Shown piece by piece: positions 56,704 to 64,000 of a DNA stretch of 64,000 nucleotides. The notes below the pieces were generated by a model that made no database searches, was not told where the DNA came from, and saw nothing but the letters and a program-made list of their open reading frames with translations. The position numbers and the translations under genes are program-made. The DNA comes from an uncultured Flavobacteriaceae bacterium (GTDB lineage: Bacteria > Bacteroidota > Bacteroidia > Flavobacteriales > Flavobacteriaceae): positions 62,001 through 126,000 of the forward strand of contig CANKUU010000004.1 in NCBI GenBank assembly GCA_947486785.1. The letters run 5' to 3'. Position 1 is the stretch's first letter, and every line of letters begins with the position of its first letter.

Positions 56704-57765
56704 TTAATTAAAATATATCCCTCCGGGTATAAGGCCAACTTCAATTGTATTTAATGCCTCTCCACTCGCCAAACTATACATACTTAGCTCTCCATTACTA
56801 GCAAAATCCTTTGCGTCGGTAACAAATAATTTACCATCAAAAACTGTCATGCTATAGATTTCTAAATCTTCAAAATCTTTTATTGTGGGTAGCTCGTTAT
56901 CAGAAGGTAACATACTATATACTGATCCTGAAAGCGTATAATATAATTTAGTGTTATCATAACTAAGATGATTTGGGTGTTCTGCACTATCAAAAACTAA
57001 TGTAGAAAGTACTTGGTTGCTGGTTGTACTAATTTTTGATAATGAACCTGAAGTTTCATCTTCAGTAAACGCAGGTTTTCCGCCAGATAAAACCCAAAGG
57101 TTGCCATCGCTATCAACTTGCATAGAATTTGGCACATCACCAACAGTAATAGTAGTGGCTACTTGTGCGCTATTGGTAGTTATTACAGATATTTTGTTGT
57201 TTTGTCCGAAACCTCCCTGGTGAGCCACATAAATAGCATCGTTATATACCAAAAGCTCTTCAGGTCCAAAATCAACCGCTATAGTGCCTTCTACAAGGTT
57301 ACTTGTTAAATTAATAACCGCAATATAATCATCAGTTAAATCATTAGGGTCGCCCCAATTACTAACATAGCCTTTTCCGTTTACAGCAACAAAATACCTT
57401 GGGTTATTTAGACCTTCTGTAATACTTGCAATTTTTTCAAAAGTATATCTTGATACCACCTGTATGGTATTTGATACATTTGCAATTATAAACGCTTCCT
57501 CTTCTGTAAAACCTATAGATTGCACCACGTTTCCAATATTCTCTTCATTAACTCTTGAATAAATACCGTTCTCAACTTCAGTTAAATCTTGATTAACAAA
57601 AGATACTGTTCCGGTTCCATTATTAAAAGGTCCTTCATTACTTATCAGAATACCCGATTGATACGCCCCCGTTGCCTCAGGTGCATTTATATTGTCATCA
57701 GAACTACAAGAGTAGAGTACTACTGCCCCAGAAATAATTGTTAAAAGTGCATTTTTAAGTTTCAT
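56704..57765 (-). CDS. btuG: BtuG-like surface beta-propeller lipoprotein
   Basis: A 353-residue lipoprotein (signal MKLKNALLTIISGAVVLYSC, Cys 20) with a YncE/YVTN-type beta-propeller. Blade-like repeats include QVVSRYTFEKIASITEGLNN, DYIAVINLTSNLVEGTIAVD and NKISVITTNSAQVATTITVG. It overlaps the BtuB-type receptor gene by 4 bp and shares its B12 riboswitch. In Bacteroides, BtuG is such a propeller lipoprotein that captures cobalamin at the surface and caps BtuB. The gene name rests on that architecture and context, and binding residues were not checked. An outer-surface location is inferred. Confidence 0.72.
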   Translation of the reverse strand: MKLKNALLTIISGAVVLYSCSSDDNINAPEATGAYQSGILISNEGPFNNGTGTVSFVNQDLTEVENGIYSRVNEENIGNVVQSIGFTEEEAFIIANVSNTIQVVSRYTFEKIASITEGLNNPRYFVAVNGKGYVSNWGDPNDLTDDYIAVINLTSNLVEGTIAVDFGPEELLVYNDAIYVAHQGGFGQNNKISVITTNSAQVATTITVGDVPNSMQVDSDGNLWVLSGGKPAFTEDETSGSLSKISTTSNQVLSTLVFDSAEHPNHLSYDNTKLYYTLSGSVYSMLPSDNELPTIKDFEDLEIYSMTVFDGKLFVTDAKDFASNGELSMYSLASGEALNTIEVGLIPGGIYFN

Positions 57766-59600
57766 AATTTTAAATTAAGGTTTAAGTGAATATTTCTGTT
57801 GGGCATTGGTCTAAATGCCACATTTTGATAATTTGTATTTGTAAAATTGTTAACCAAAAGTTTTACATTAGTTGTTATACCCCATTTTTGATCTATCCGA
57901 TACGTAATGCCTGCGTTAAACAACAAATAATCTGGTAAATTTTGCTTGTTATCTGTGGTGGTAAAGATCTCGCCTTGGTATAAAGCTTGTACATAAGCTC
58001 CCCATTTATTAACCGTATAAGAAAATGTAGAATTATATTTATGATAAGGAACATAAATGAGCTGTTTCTGCATCAAATTATCAGTGGCTTTGGTATAGGC
58101 ATATCCGTTTTTAAAATTAAACCGATGCTTACCTATTTTCTTATGAAATTCTAAATCGAGCTCTAAGCCATATTGCGTAACATCATTTACATTATTAGGA
58201 GACCAAGTGCCGCTGCTATCAGGTCTCCATTGTATTAGATCTTTTGTAGCAATATAAAAACCAGTTACATCAACACTAAAATTTTTAGCTAAAAAACTTT
58301 GCCCAAGTTCTGCCTGCAAAGCTGTTTCTGGCACAAGTTTCATATTGTCATCTACTTTTAGGCCTTTCCAATATAAATCGTTAAATGTGGGTATCCTATA
58401 ATTTTTTGAGGCATTCAGTCGAATGCGATACCCCTTCAAAAGTTGAGTTTCTAAATGTAAAGCTACAACAAAAGGACTATCATAATCACTCACCCAATCT
58501 TTTCTTACGTTAAAGCCATAGCTAAATTTTTTACTCGGTGTATGCACCAATAGCATTATTGCCGATAAGCGATCTCTTGCCACAGCATTAATAGAAGAGC
58601 CTTTAGCGGAAACCTGATTGGCTTCAAATATTCCGTTTACCTTCCAGTTTTTGAATCTAAATAGATAGTCATAATTAAAAAGTAAACTACCTGATCTACC
58701 AAAACTGAATTGGTCACTCTCTTTATTGTTAAAAAAACGATAGCGTTCAGAAATATAGGCGAGTTTTGTTCGATGCACTTGTTGTTTACCAAAATGCATC
58801 CACTCTAACAAAGACCGGGTGTTTAAGTCTTGATAGTTATCATTTGACGGGGCGGTAAGGGTACCAGAAAGATCTCGATCTCCGTTAAAAGTATTATGGT
58901 AAAATTTAAATAAATTAGATGACGAAAACAACCAACCTAGTGCCAAATCTAGGTTTTTATTAGAAAAAGCACCATTCTCATTTTTTTTAGAAGTACCTAA
59001 ATATTTATAGTCATTTTTTGAACCTAAATATCCTAAGCCAAGGTTTATAGAAAATTTTTGAGAGCCATAAGTAGCTTTATAAAATGTACGACTGGTCTCA
59101 AAACTACCAAAACCAAAATCAAGCTCGTTAACGAATGAGCTATTAAAATTTAAGTGTTGATTTAAGTGAATACTTCCTCCAATTGCACCAGTACCATACT
59201 GGGTACTGCCTCCTCCACTTCGAATCTTAACTTCTTCCATATTTTGAGCCATTACCGTATTAAAATCGGTCTGACCCGTTAATTGAGAATTTATATTGAT
59301 ACCATTCCACACTACAGCGGTTTGCTGAGCAGAAGTTCCACGAAAAGAAACAGAAGAAATCATACCATAACCATTTTGCTTAAAATAGATAGGGCTATTA
59401 AACTGTAAATTATCCGTTAGCATTCCTGAGCTTTGATCTAAAACAGAGTCTTTAATTTGATTTATTTTTATTCCATCAGAAAACTCAAGCAACTTACTAT
59501 CCGATAGTATCACTTCTTTCAAAATGATTACCGAATCGCTCTGGCCAATACTAGTGTTTATCGCACTACATGCAAATAATATAATAATTATATGTCTCAT
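57762..59600 (-). CDS. btuB: TonB-dependent cobalamin receptor (BtuB-like)
   Basis: Outer-membrane receptor of 612 residues, close to the length of E. coli BtuB. A signal peptide (to about 19, NTSIGQ) is followed by a TonB-box-like stretch (VIILKEVILSDS). The plug domain has GYGMISSVSFRGTSAQQTAV, WNGININSQLTGQ and the IRSGGGSTQYGTGAIGG loop. The rest is the 22-strand barrel. It lacks the N-terminal carboxypeptidase-regulatory domain of SusC-type receptors. A B12 riboswitch directly upstream assigns the substrate as cobalamin or a related corrinoid. It overlaps the btuG-like gene by 4 bp. Confidence 0.9.
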   Translation of the reverse strand: MRHIIIILFACSAINTSIGQSDSVIILKEVILSDSKLLEFSDGIKINQIKDSVLDQSSGMLTDNLQFNSPIYFKQNGYGMISSVSFRGTSAQQTAVVWNGININSQLTGQTDFNTVMAQNMEEVKIRSGGGSTQYGTGAIGGSIHLNQHLNFNSSFVNELDFGFGSFETSRTFYKATYGSQKFSINLGLGYLGSKNDYKYLGTSKKNENGAFSNKNLDLALGWLFSSSNLFKFYHNTFNGDRDLSGTLTAPSNDNYQDLNTRSLLEWMHFGKQQVHRTKLAYISERYRFFNNKESDQFSFGRSGSLLFNYDYLFRFKNWKVNGIFEANQVSAKGSSINAVARDRLSAIMLLVHTPSKKFSYGFNVRKDWVSDYDSPFVVALHLETQLLKGYRIRLNASKNYRIPTFNDLYWKGLKVDDNMKLVPETALQAELGQSFLAKNFSVDVTGFYIATKDLIQWRPDSSGTWSPNNVNDVTQYGLELDLEFHKKIGKHRFNFKNGYAYTKATDNLMQKQLIYVPYHKYNSTFSYTVNKWGAYVQALYQGEIFTTTDNKQNLPDYLLFNAGITYRIDQKWGITTNVKLLVNNFTNTNYQNVAFRPMPNRNIHLNLNLKL

Positions 59601-59642
59601 ACATCAAAGACCTTTTACCCGAAAGTCTCTAAATTTTAGTTT

Positions 59643-59880
59643 AGAATTTAGGCAGGTCTCCTGACTTGTTTTAAGCTATTTCACCTTCCCATCCTATGAC
59701 AGTGGTTTTGTAGTAAACAGCTTCTCAATATATGAGTGCCAAAATAATTTGACAATAACTTACAGTTGCGGGAACAGTTCTGGAATTTTTAAAAAGACTA
59801 CCGAATAAAAGGAGTTATTCATTTAAATCACCAGATTCCCTTTTAATTTTATCTAAAAAGATAAAAACCAAAATTCGGAG
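59643..59880 (-). promoter_or_regulatory. Cobalamin (AdoCbl) riboswitch upstream of btuB
   Basis: On the minus strand the conserved blocks run in order: AAGGGAATCTGGTGATTTAA (near 59842-59823), CTGTTCCCGCAACTGTAAG (59780-59762) and the B12 box AAGTCAGGAGACCTGCC (59667-59651). These match the classical cobalamin element. GAATTT/AAATTC complementarity near 59873 and 59645 can close stem P1. It ends about 45 nt before the btuB ATG. It should lower btuBG expression when B12 is plentiful. Confidence 0.93.
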
Positions 59881-59929
59881 TAAAAGTAAACATTTTGTTT
59901 AATGTTTTACTCTAAAGTTTAAATAATAC

Positions 59930-59937
59930 TACTTTTG
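59930..59937 (+). promoter_or_regulatory. -7 element for the btuFCD operon
   Basis: TACTTTTG matches TAnnTTTG and lies 18 bp before the btuF-like ATG. The transcript would start near 59943, downstream of any riboswitch sequence, so this operon has no leader aptamer. A hairpin (AGTAAACATT / AATGTTTTACT, 59885-59911) lies just upstream. Confidence 0.45.
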
Positions 59938-59955
59938 AAAAATATAAATTGTTTA

Positions 59956-61101
59956 ATGCTGAAAATAACACATTTACTGTTTCTTATAATACTTTGCATC
60001 GGCTGTAAAACAGAGCGCAAACAAAAGGTTAATGAATTAAAACCTGAAAGAGTAGCCCTAGAACATGCTAAGGGTTTTTCTATTGAAAAATTATCCTCGG
60101 GTATAAGCATTCTAAAAATAAATTCACCTTGGCCAAATGTAAACCGTACTTTTAGTTATGCCTTAGTGCCTAAAGGCAGATCGAATTCTTTAGCATTAGA
60201 TACAGAAATATATGATGCCGTTATACCAGTACCAGTAAAGAAATTAGTAGTAACTTCTACTACTCATATTGCCGCACTTGAAGCATTAGGTGTTGAAGAA
60301 TACCTAATCGGTTTTCCCGCTTCAAAATATATATCTTCTCCCAAAATAAGAAGAAGAATTGCTAACGGACAAGTAAAAGAATTAGGAAGTAATGAAGCTC
60401 TTAATACAGAATTAGTTTTAGAATTACAACCAGAACTGATTATTGGTTTTGGAATAAATAATGAAAATGGAAGCTATGAAACCATATCAAGAGCCGGAAT
60501 TCCTGTTGTTTATAACGGAGATTGGACAGAAAATACGCCACTAGGAAAAGCAGAATGGATTAAATTTTTTGCTCCTTTTTTTAAAAAAGAAATACTTGCC
60601 AATCAAATTTTTGACACTATTCAATCATCCTATTTAAAAACTAAAGCATTGGCAAAACAAACAACTACAAAACCTACAGTTTTATCAGGGGCTATGTATA
60701 AAGATGTTTGGTATTTACCTGGAGGCAACAGTTGGACTGCCAAATTCTTTGATGATGCAAACGCAACATATCTATGGAAAGACTCAAAAGAAACAGGAAG
60801 CTTGTCTTTAAGCTGGGAAAAAGTACTAGAAAAAGGTAAAAATGGGACGTTTTGGATTGGGTCTTCGCAATTTTCTAGTTACAAAAGTTTGGCAGATGCA
60901 AGTAAACATTACCAGCAATTTGATGCCTTTAAAAATAAAAGAGTATATACTTTTGCTACCGCATCAGAGGAAACTGAAGGTCTGTTGTACTATGAAAAGG
61001 CACCGCTAAGGCCAGATTTAGTTTTAAAAGATCTTATGCTTATTCTTCACCCCGAAATTGAAATTGAGCATGAGCTCATTTTTTTCAAACCTTTAGAATA
61101 A
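59956..61101 (+). CDS. btuF: Cobalamin ABC transporter substrate-binding lipoprotein (BtuF-like)
   Basis: A 381-residue periplasmic binding protein of the PF01497 (FecB/BtuF) type. The ATG at 59956 gives MLKITHLLFLIILCIGC with lipobox Cys 17; a TTG 21 bp upstream is less suitable. Motifs are VVTSTTHIAALEALGVEEYL, LVLELQPELIIGFG and GIPVVYNGDWTENTPLGKAE, as in Bacteroidota corrinoid/haem/siderophore binding proteins. The B12 assignment comes from the adjacent riboswitch-controlled btuB. A haem or siderophore ligand is the main alternative. Confidence 0.8.
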   Translation: MLKITHLLFLIILCIGCKTERKQKVNELKPERVALEHAKGFSIEKLSSGISILKINSPWPNVNRTFSYALVPKGRSNSLALDTEIYDAVIPVPVKKLVVTSTTHIAALEALGVEEYLIGFPASKYISSPKIRRRIANGQVKELGSNEALNTELVLELQPELIIGFGINNENGSYETISRAGIPVVYNGDWTENTPLGKAEWIKFFAPFFKKEILANQIFDTIQSSYLKTKALAKQTTTKPTVLSGAMYKDVWYLPGGNSWTAKFFDDANATYLWKDSKETGSLSLSWEKVLEKGKNGTFWIGSSQFSSYKSLADASKHYQQFDAFKNKRVYTFATASEETEGLLYYEKAPLRPDLVLKDLMLILHPEIEIEHELIFFKPLE

Positions 61102-61102
61102 T

Positions 61103-62134
61103 TTGAATAAATCAAACACACATCGAATCTCTTTTCTAATTTTAGCAATTGTGTTAGGACTCTCGTTAATTTTAAACATTAGCTTAGGTTCTGTTGAAAT
61201 TCCTTTTATTGAAACAATTCGCTCAGCTTTAGGCCAAAAAATTGCGAATGGCTCATGGGAATATATTATTTGGAATTATCGCATTCCGAAAGCCATAACT
61301 GCAGTTTTAGTAGGATCTGGTTTAGCCCTAAGTGGATTATTAATGCAAACCTTATTTAGAAACCCCTTAGCAGGGCCATTTGTTCTCGGTATTAGTTCTG
61401 GTGCTAGTTTAGGCGCAGCAATACTCATCATGGGTGCCTCTGCTTTTTCGGCCTATTCAAGCTTTCAATTACTAGATAACATTTCACTAACAGTTGCGGC
61501 TAGCTTTGGTAGTACAGCAGTTCTTCTTACCATGGTTGTATTAGCTAGTAAATTAAAAGACACTATGACGCTATTAATCATGGGTTTAATGTTTGGGAAT
61601 ATTAGTAGCGCTATCGTTAGTGTACTCTCTTATTTTAGCTCTTCAGAAAAGCTAAAACAATATATTTACTGGTCTTTTGGAAGTTTAGGCGACCTAACTT
61701 GGTTTCAATTATGTCTTCTTAGCAGTATTGTGGGTATAGCTATTTGTATGAGTGTTTTTTCGATAAAAGGTTTAAATGCCTTGCTTTTGGGCGATAATTA
61801 TGCACAAAGTTTAGGGGTAAATTTAAAAAAACTACGCTATTTAGTTATTGTAGCAACTGGGCTCTTAGTAGGCGCTATAACCGCGCTTTCAGGACCTATA
61901 GCATTTATTGGTATTGCTGTGCCTCATTTGGCAAGACAAATTTTTGATACTACCGATCATAAAATTTTAGCCCCCGCAGTTTTAGTTTATGGTGCTATTT
62001 TAATGCTTTTATGCGATACCGTAGCTCAGTTACCCAATTCGGCAAGTGTGCTACCTATTAACGCGGTAACAAGTATTTTGGGTGCTCCGGTAGTTATATG
62101 GGTTTTAATACGTAAAAAGAGAATGTTATTTTGA
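61103..62134 (+). CDS. btuC: Cobalamin ABC transporter permease (BtuC/FecCD family)
   Basis: A 343-residue inner-membrane permease with about ten helices, length typical of BtuC. NYRIPKAITAVLVGSGLALS, GLLMQTLFRNPLAGPFVLGI and the C-terminal GPIAFIGIAVPHLARQIF (ATPase-contact loop) are FecCD signatures. The start is a TTG at 61103, 1 bp after the btuF stop, with no better ATG nearby. The end overlaps btuD by 4 bp. Confidence 0.88.
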   Translation: MNKSNTHRISFLILAIVLGLSLILNISLGSVEIPFIETIRSALGQKIANGSWEYIIWNYRIPKAITAVLVGSGLALSGLLMQTLFRNPLAGPFVLGISSGASLGAAILIMGASAFSAYSSFQLLDNISLTVAASFGSTAVLLTMVVLASKLKDTMTLLIMGLMFGNISSAIVSVLSYFSSSEKLKQYIYWSFGSLGDLTWFQLCLLSSIVGIAICMSVFSIKGLNALLLGDNYAQSLGVNLKKLRYLVIVATGLLVGAITALSGPIAFIGIAVPHLARQIFDTTDHKILAPAVLVYGAILMLLCDTVAQLPNSASVLPINAVTSILGAPVVIWVLIRKKRMLF

Positions 62135-62913
62135 AACCTAACAACAGATATACCGCCCTTACTGTAAAAGATGTTTCTATAGGATATGAAAACACTAAAA
62201 TTGTTAGCAATATTAATTTTAACGTATCACCAGGAGAGCTAACAGGAATAATAGGTGTTAATGGTATTGGAAAATCTACCTTATTACGAACATTAGCAGG
62301 ATTACAACCTGTATTATCGGGCACTATATATCTAAATGGAAAGCATTTAAACAAATATAAATCTAAGAACCTTGCTTGCGTTTTAAGTCTTGTTTTAACC
62401 GAGTCTGTTGCCACTAAGAATATGACTGTTTTGGAGTTGGTAACCCTAGGAAGGCAACCTTACACCAATTGGATTGGAAAACTATCAAAAAATGATACTA
62501 TTAAAATAAATGAAGCCCTTGAACTGCTCCATTTAGAAGATTTAAAATTAAAAAAATGTTATCAACTTAGTGATGGGCAGCTACAACGGGTAATGATTGC
62601 TCGTGCCTTAGCTCAAGACACATCAGTTATTCTTTTAGACGAGCCTACAACCCATCTTGATTTGTTTCATAAAGTTCAAATACTAAAACTATTAAAATCA
62701 ATAGCTAAAGAAACACAGAAAGCAATACTATTTACGAGCCATGAGATTGAAATTATCATACAACTATGCGATAGTATTTTAGTGTTAAATGGTGATAAAA
62801 ACAGCTTTGGATCACCAGCTAAGCTTAATGAAATAAAAGCTTTTGAAACACTTTTTCCGACAGATACGGTATCCTATGATCCTAAAACCGGAACCTTTAG
62901 ACTTAAGAAGTAA
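62131..62913 (+). CDS. btuD: Cobalamin ABC transporter ATPase (BtuD/FecE family)
   Basis: A 260-residue ATPase that powers the BtuC-type permease. Walker A is GVNGIGKSTLLRTLAGLQP (about 43-61), the signature is LSDGQLQRVMIARALAQD (about 147-164, with D in place of the usual second G), and Walker B is VILLDEPTTHLD. The H-loop is FTSHE. TTG start at 62131 within the end of btuC indicates translational coupling. Confidence 0.88.
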   Translation: MKPNNRYTALTVKDVSIGYENTKIVSNINFNVSPGELTGIIGVNGIGKSTLLRTLAGLQPVLSGTIYLNGKHLNKYKSKNLACVLSLVLTESVATKNMTVLELVTLGRQPYTNWIGKLSKNDTIKINEALELLHLEDLKLKKCYQLSDGQLQRVMIARALAQDTSVILLDEPTTHLDLFHKVQILKLLKSIAKETQKAILFTSHEIEIIIQLCDSILVLNGDKNSFGSPAKLNEIKAFETLFPTDTVSYDPKTGTFRLKK

Positions 62914-62931
62914 ATGCAAACCATATTCCTT

Positions 62932-62961
62932 TTTGACATGTAATCTTGTATCTTTACTTTG
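62932..62961 (+). promoter_or_regulatory. Candidate promoter of rmuC
   Basis: TTTG (62932-62935), an 18-nt spacer, and TTACTTTG (62954-62961, one mismatch to TAnnTTTG) lie just before the rmuC ATG. Spacing fits the Bacteroidota -33/-7 pattern. Confidence 0.35.
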
Positions 62962-62978
62962 ATAACAAACCTTTAAAA

Positions 62979-64000
62979 ATGAATGAATACTTAATATATT
63001 TTTTAGTTGTCCTAATTTGTTTAGCAATAGGCTATTTTCTGGGCAATTACATTGAAAAGCTTAAAACCAAATCGTTACAAAGTGCTTTGGAAGAACGTTG
63101 CCAGCAATTGACAAATAATTTAACGATTATGGAGCAAAAATTGAATGATCTTAAAGAACATAAAAATCAGTTGCAAAATGAAAAAGAGCAGCAGGGTAAT
63201 AAAATTGCTCGTTATCAAGCAGATATCGAAAATTTAGAACTGAAGAATAAAGATCAAAAAGAAGAGGTAGAAAAATTACAAGAAAAATTCACCAAGGAGT
63301 TCGAAAACCTTGCTAACAAAATTTTAGAAGAAAAAAGCCTAAAATTTACAGCACGTAATGAGAAAAACATAAAAGATATTCTTAGCCCTCTTAACGAAAA
63401 GATACAGCTGTTTGAAAAAAAAGTAGAAGAAAGTCAGAAAGAAAATATTAGCATTCATTCCGCATTAAAAGAGCAGCTGCTTAACCTGCAAAGCCAAAAT
63501 TTAAAAATAACACAAGAAGCAGAAAATTTAACCAAAGCGCTAAAAGGAGATAGCAAAATGCAAGGTAATTGGGGTGAACTTGTATTAGAGCGAGTATTAG
63601 AAAAGTCGGGGCTAGAGAAAGATAGAGAATATTTGGTGCAAAAGAGTTTCACCTTAGAAGATGGCTCAAGAGTATTACCAGATGTTATTATCAATCTACC
63701 AGATGGTAAAAAAATGATTGTAGATTCTAAAGTTTCACTAACGGATTATGAACGTTATGTAAATGCAGATAATGACGAGGAACAAACTCAATATTTAAAA
63801 AATCATATCAACTCTTTACGAAGACATGTAGACCAATTATCTGCCAAGAAATATGAGGATTTATATGCTATGGAAAGTCCAGATTTCGTACTACTATTTG
63901 TACCAATAGAGCCTGCATTTGCAATTGCCATAAATAATGACAACTCTTTATACAACAAAGCTTTTGAGCAGAATATCATTATCGTTACCCCCACTACCCT
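62979..64000 (+). CDS. rmuC: DNA recombination protein RmuC (3' end outside window)
   Basis: The 340 residues visible begin MNEYLIYFLVVLICLAIGYF, an N-terminal membrane anchor. A long coiled coil follows (about 25-200, rich in E, K, Q and L), then the RmuC nuclease-like domain. This is shown by MQGNWGELVLERVLEKSGLE, LPDVIINLPDGKKMIVDSKV and FVLLFVPIEPAFAIAI. The conserved Asp and the DSK motif of the PD-(D/E)XK-like fold are present. RmuC proteins limit inversions and other rearrangements. The frame is open to the last base, and about 100 residues are missing. Confidence 0.92.
   Translation, partial: MNEYLIYFLVVLICLAIGYFLGNYIEKLKTKSLQSALEERCQQLTNNLTIMEQKLNDLKEHKNQLQNEKEQQGNKIARYQADIENLELKNKDQKEEVEKLQEKFTKEFENLANKILEEKSLKFTARNEKNIKDILSPLNEKIQLFEKKVEESQKENISIHSALKEQLLNLQSQNLKITQEAENLTKALKGDSKMQGNWGELVLERVLEKSGLEKDREYLVQKSFTLEDGSRVLPDVIINLPDGKKMIVDSKVSLTDYERYVNADNDEEQTQYLKNHINSLRRHVDQLSAKKYEDLYAMESPDFVLLFVPIEPAFAIAINNDNSLYNKAFEQNIIIVTPTT

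Overview
The window is a stretch of AT-rich chromosome from a member of the Bacteroidota, most probably a marine Flavobacteriaceae. The evidence is the many Cys-lipoproteins with short signal peptides, Bacteroidota-restricted families (DUF4199, DUF4252, a GlmU-like sugar nucleotidyltransferase, type B L31), promoters of the TAnnTTTG (-7) type, weak Shine-Dalgarno sequences and frequent TTG starts. No rRNA, tRNA, CRISPR array or prophage was seen. The only mobile-element trace is a decayed IS982-type transposase near 30 kb.

Layout. 0-7.4 kb: mtaB (cut by the window edge), a GlmU-family gene and rpmE2 on the minus strand, then a plus-strand run of DUF4199 protein, GT2 glycosyltransferase, phospho-sugar mutase and MsbA-like exporter. 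7.6-13.8 kb: two ECF sigma modules pointing toward each other, each with a sigma factor, a small one-helix membrane protein and a small exported helical protein. Between them lie a beta-propeller lipoprotein, an EF-hand protein and a di-haem peroxidase. 13.9-29.5 kb: an RsmB-like methyltransferase, purL, and a fatty-acid block (fadD-like ligase; marR, fadN-like, fadA; fadE), then a PLP decarboxylase. 29.5-36.5 kb: IS982 remnant, M28 peptidase, membrane protein of unknown function, M1 peptidase, purC. 37.5-49.2 kb: ICMT-like methyltransferase, rdgB, DEAD-box helicase, several envelope proteins (carboxypeptidase-regulatory-like domain, GH13 amylase, DUF2059, TPR-like lipoprotein), a haem-binding protein and purB.

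49.4-56.6 kb: MscS channel, an ECF sigma/anti-sigma operon with three DUF4252 proteins, and, divergent from it, two tandem S41 peptidase lipoproteins. 56.7-62.9 kb: a complete cobalamin uptake locus. A B12 riboswitch leads a minus-strand operon of a BtuB-type TonB receptor and a BtuG-like surface beta-propeller lipoprotein. The divergent plus-strand operon encodes the BtuF-like binding protein, BtuC-like permease and BtuD-like ATPase. The window ends inside rmuC.

The parts most worth a second look are the B12 locus (BtuG-like partner and a proposed riboswitch expression platform), the three ECF modules, the perfect 18-bp palindrome at the marR-fad promoter, the M28 peptidase with a changed metal ligand, the hairpin leader of the DEAD-box helicase and a G-rich heptad repeat. 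I found no multi-gene system that is clearly new. Homology calls rest on motif recognition by eye, without database searches.
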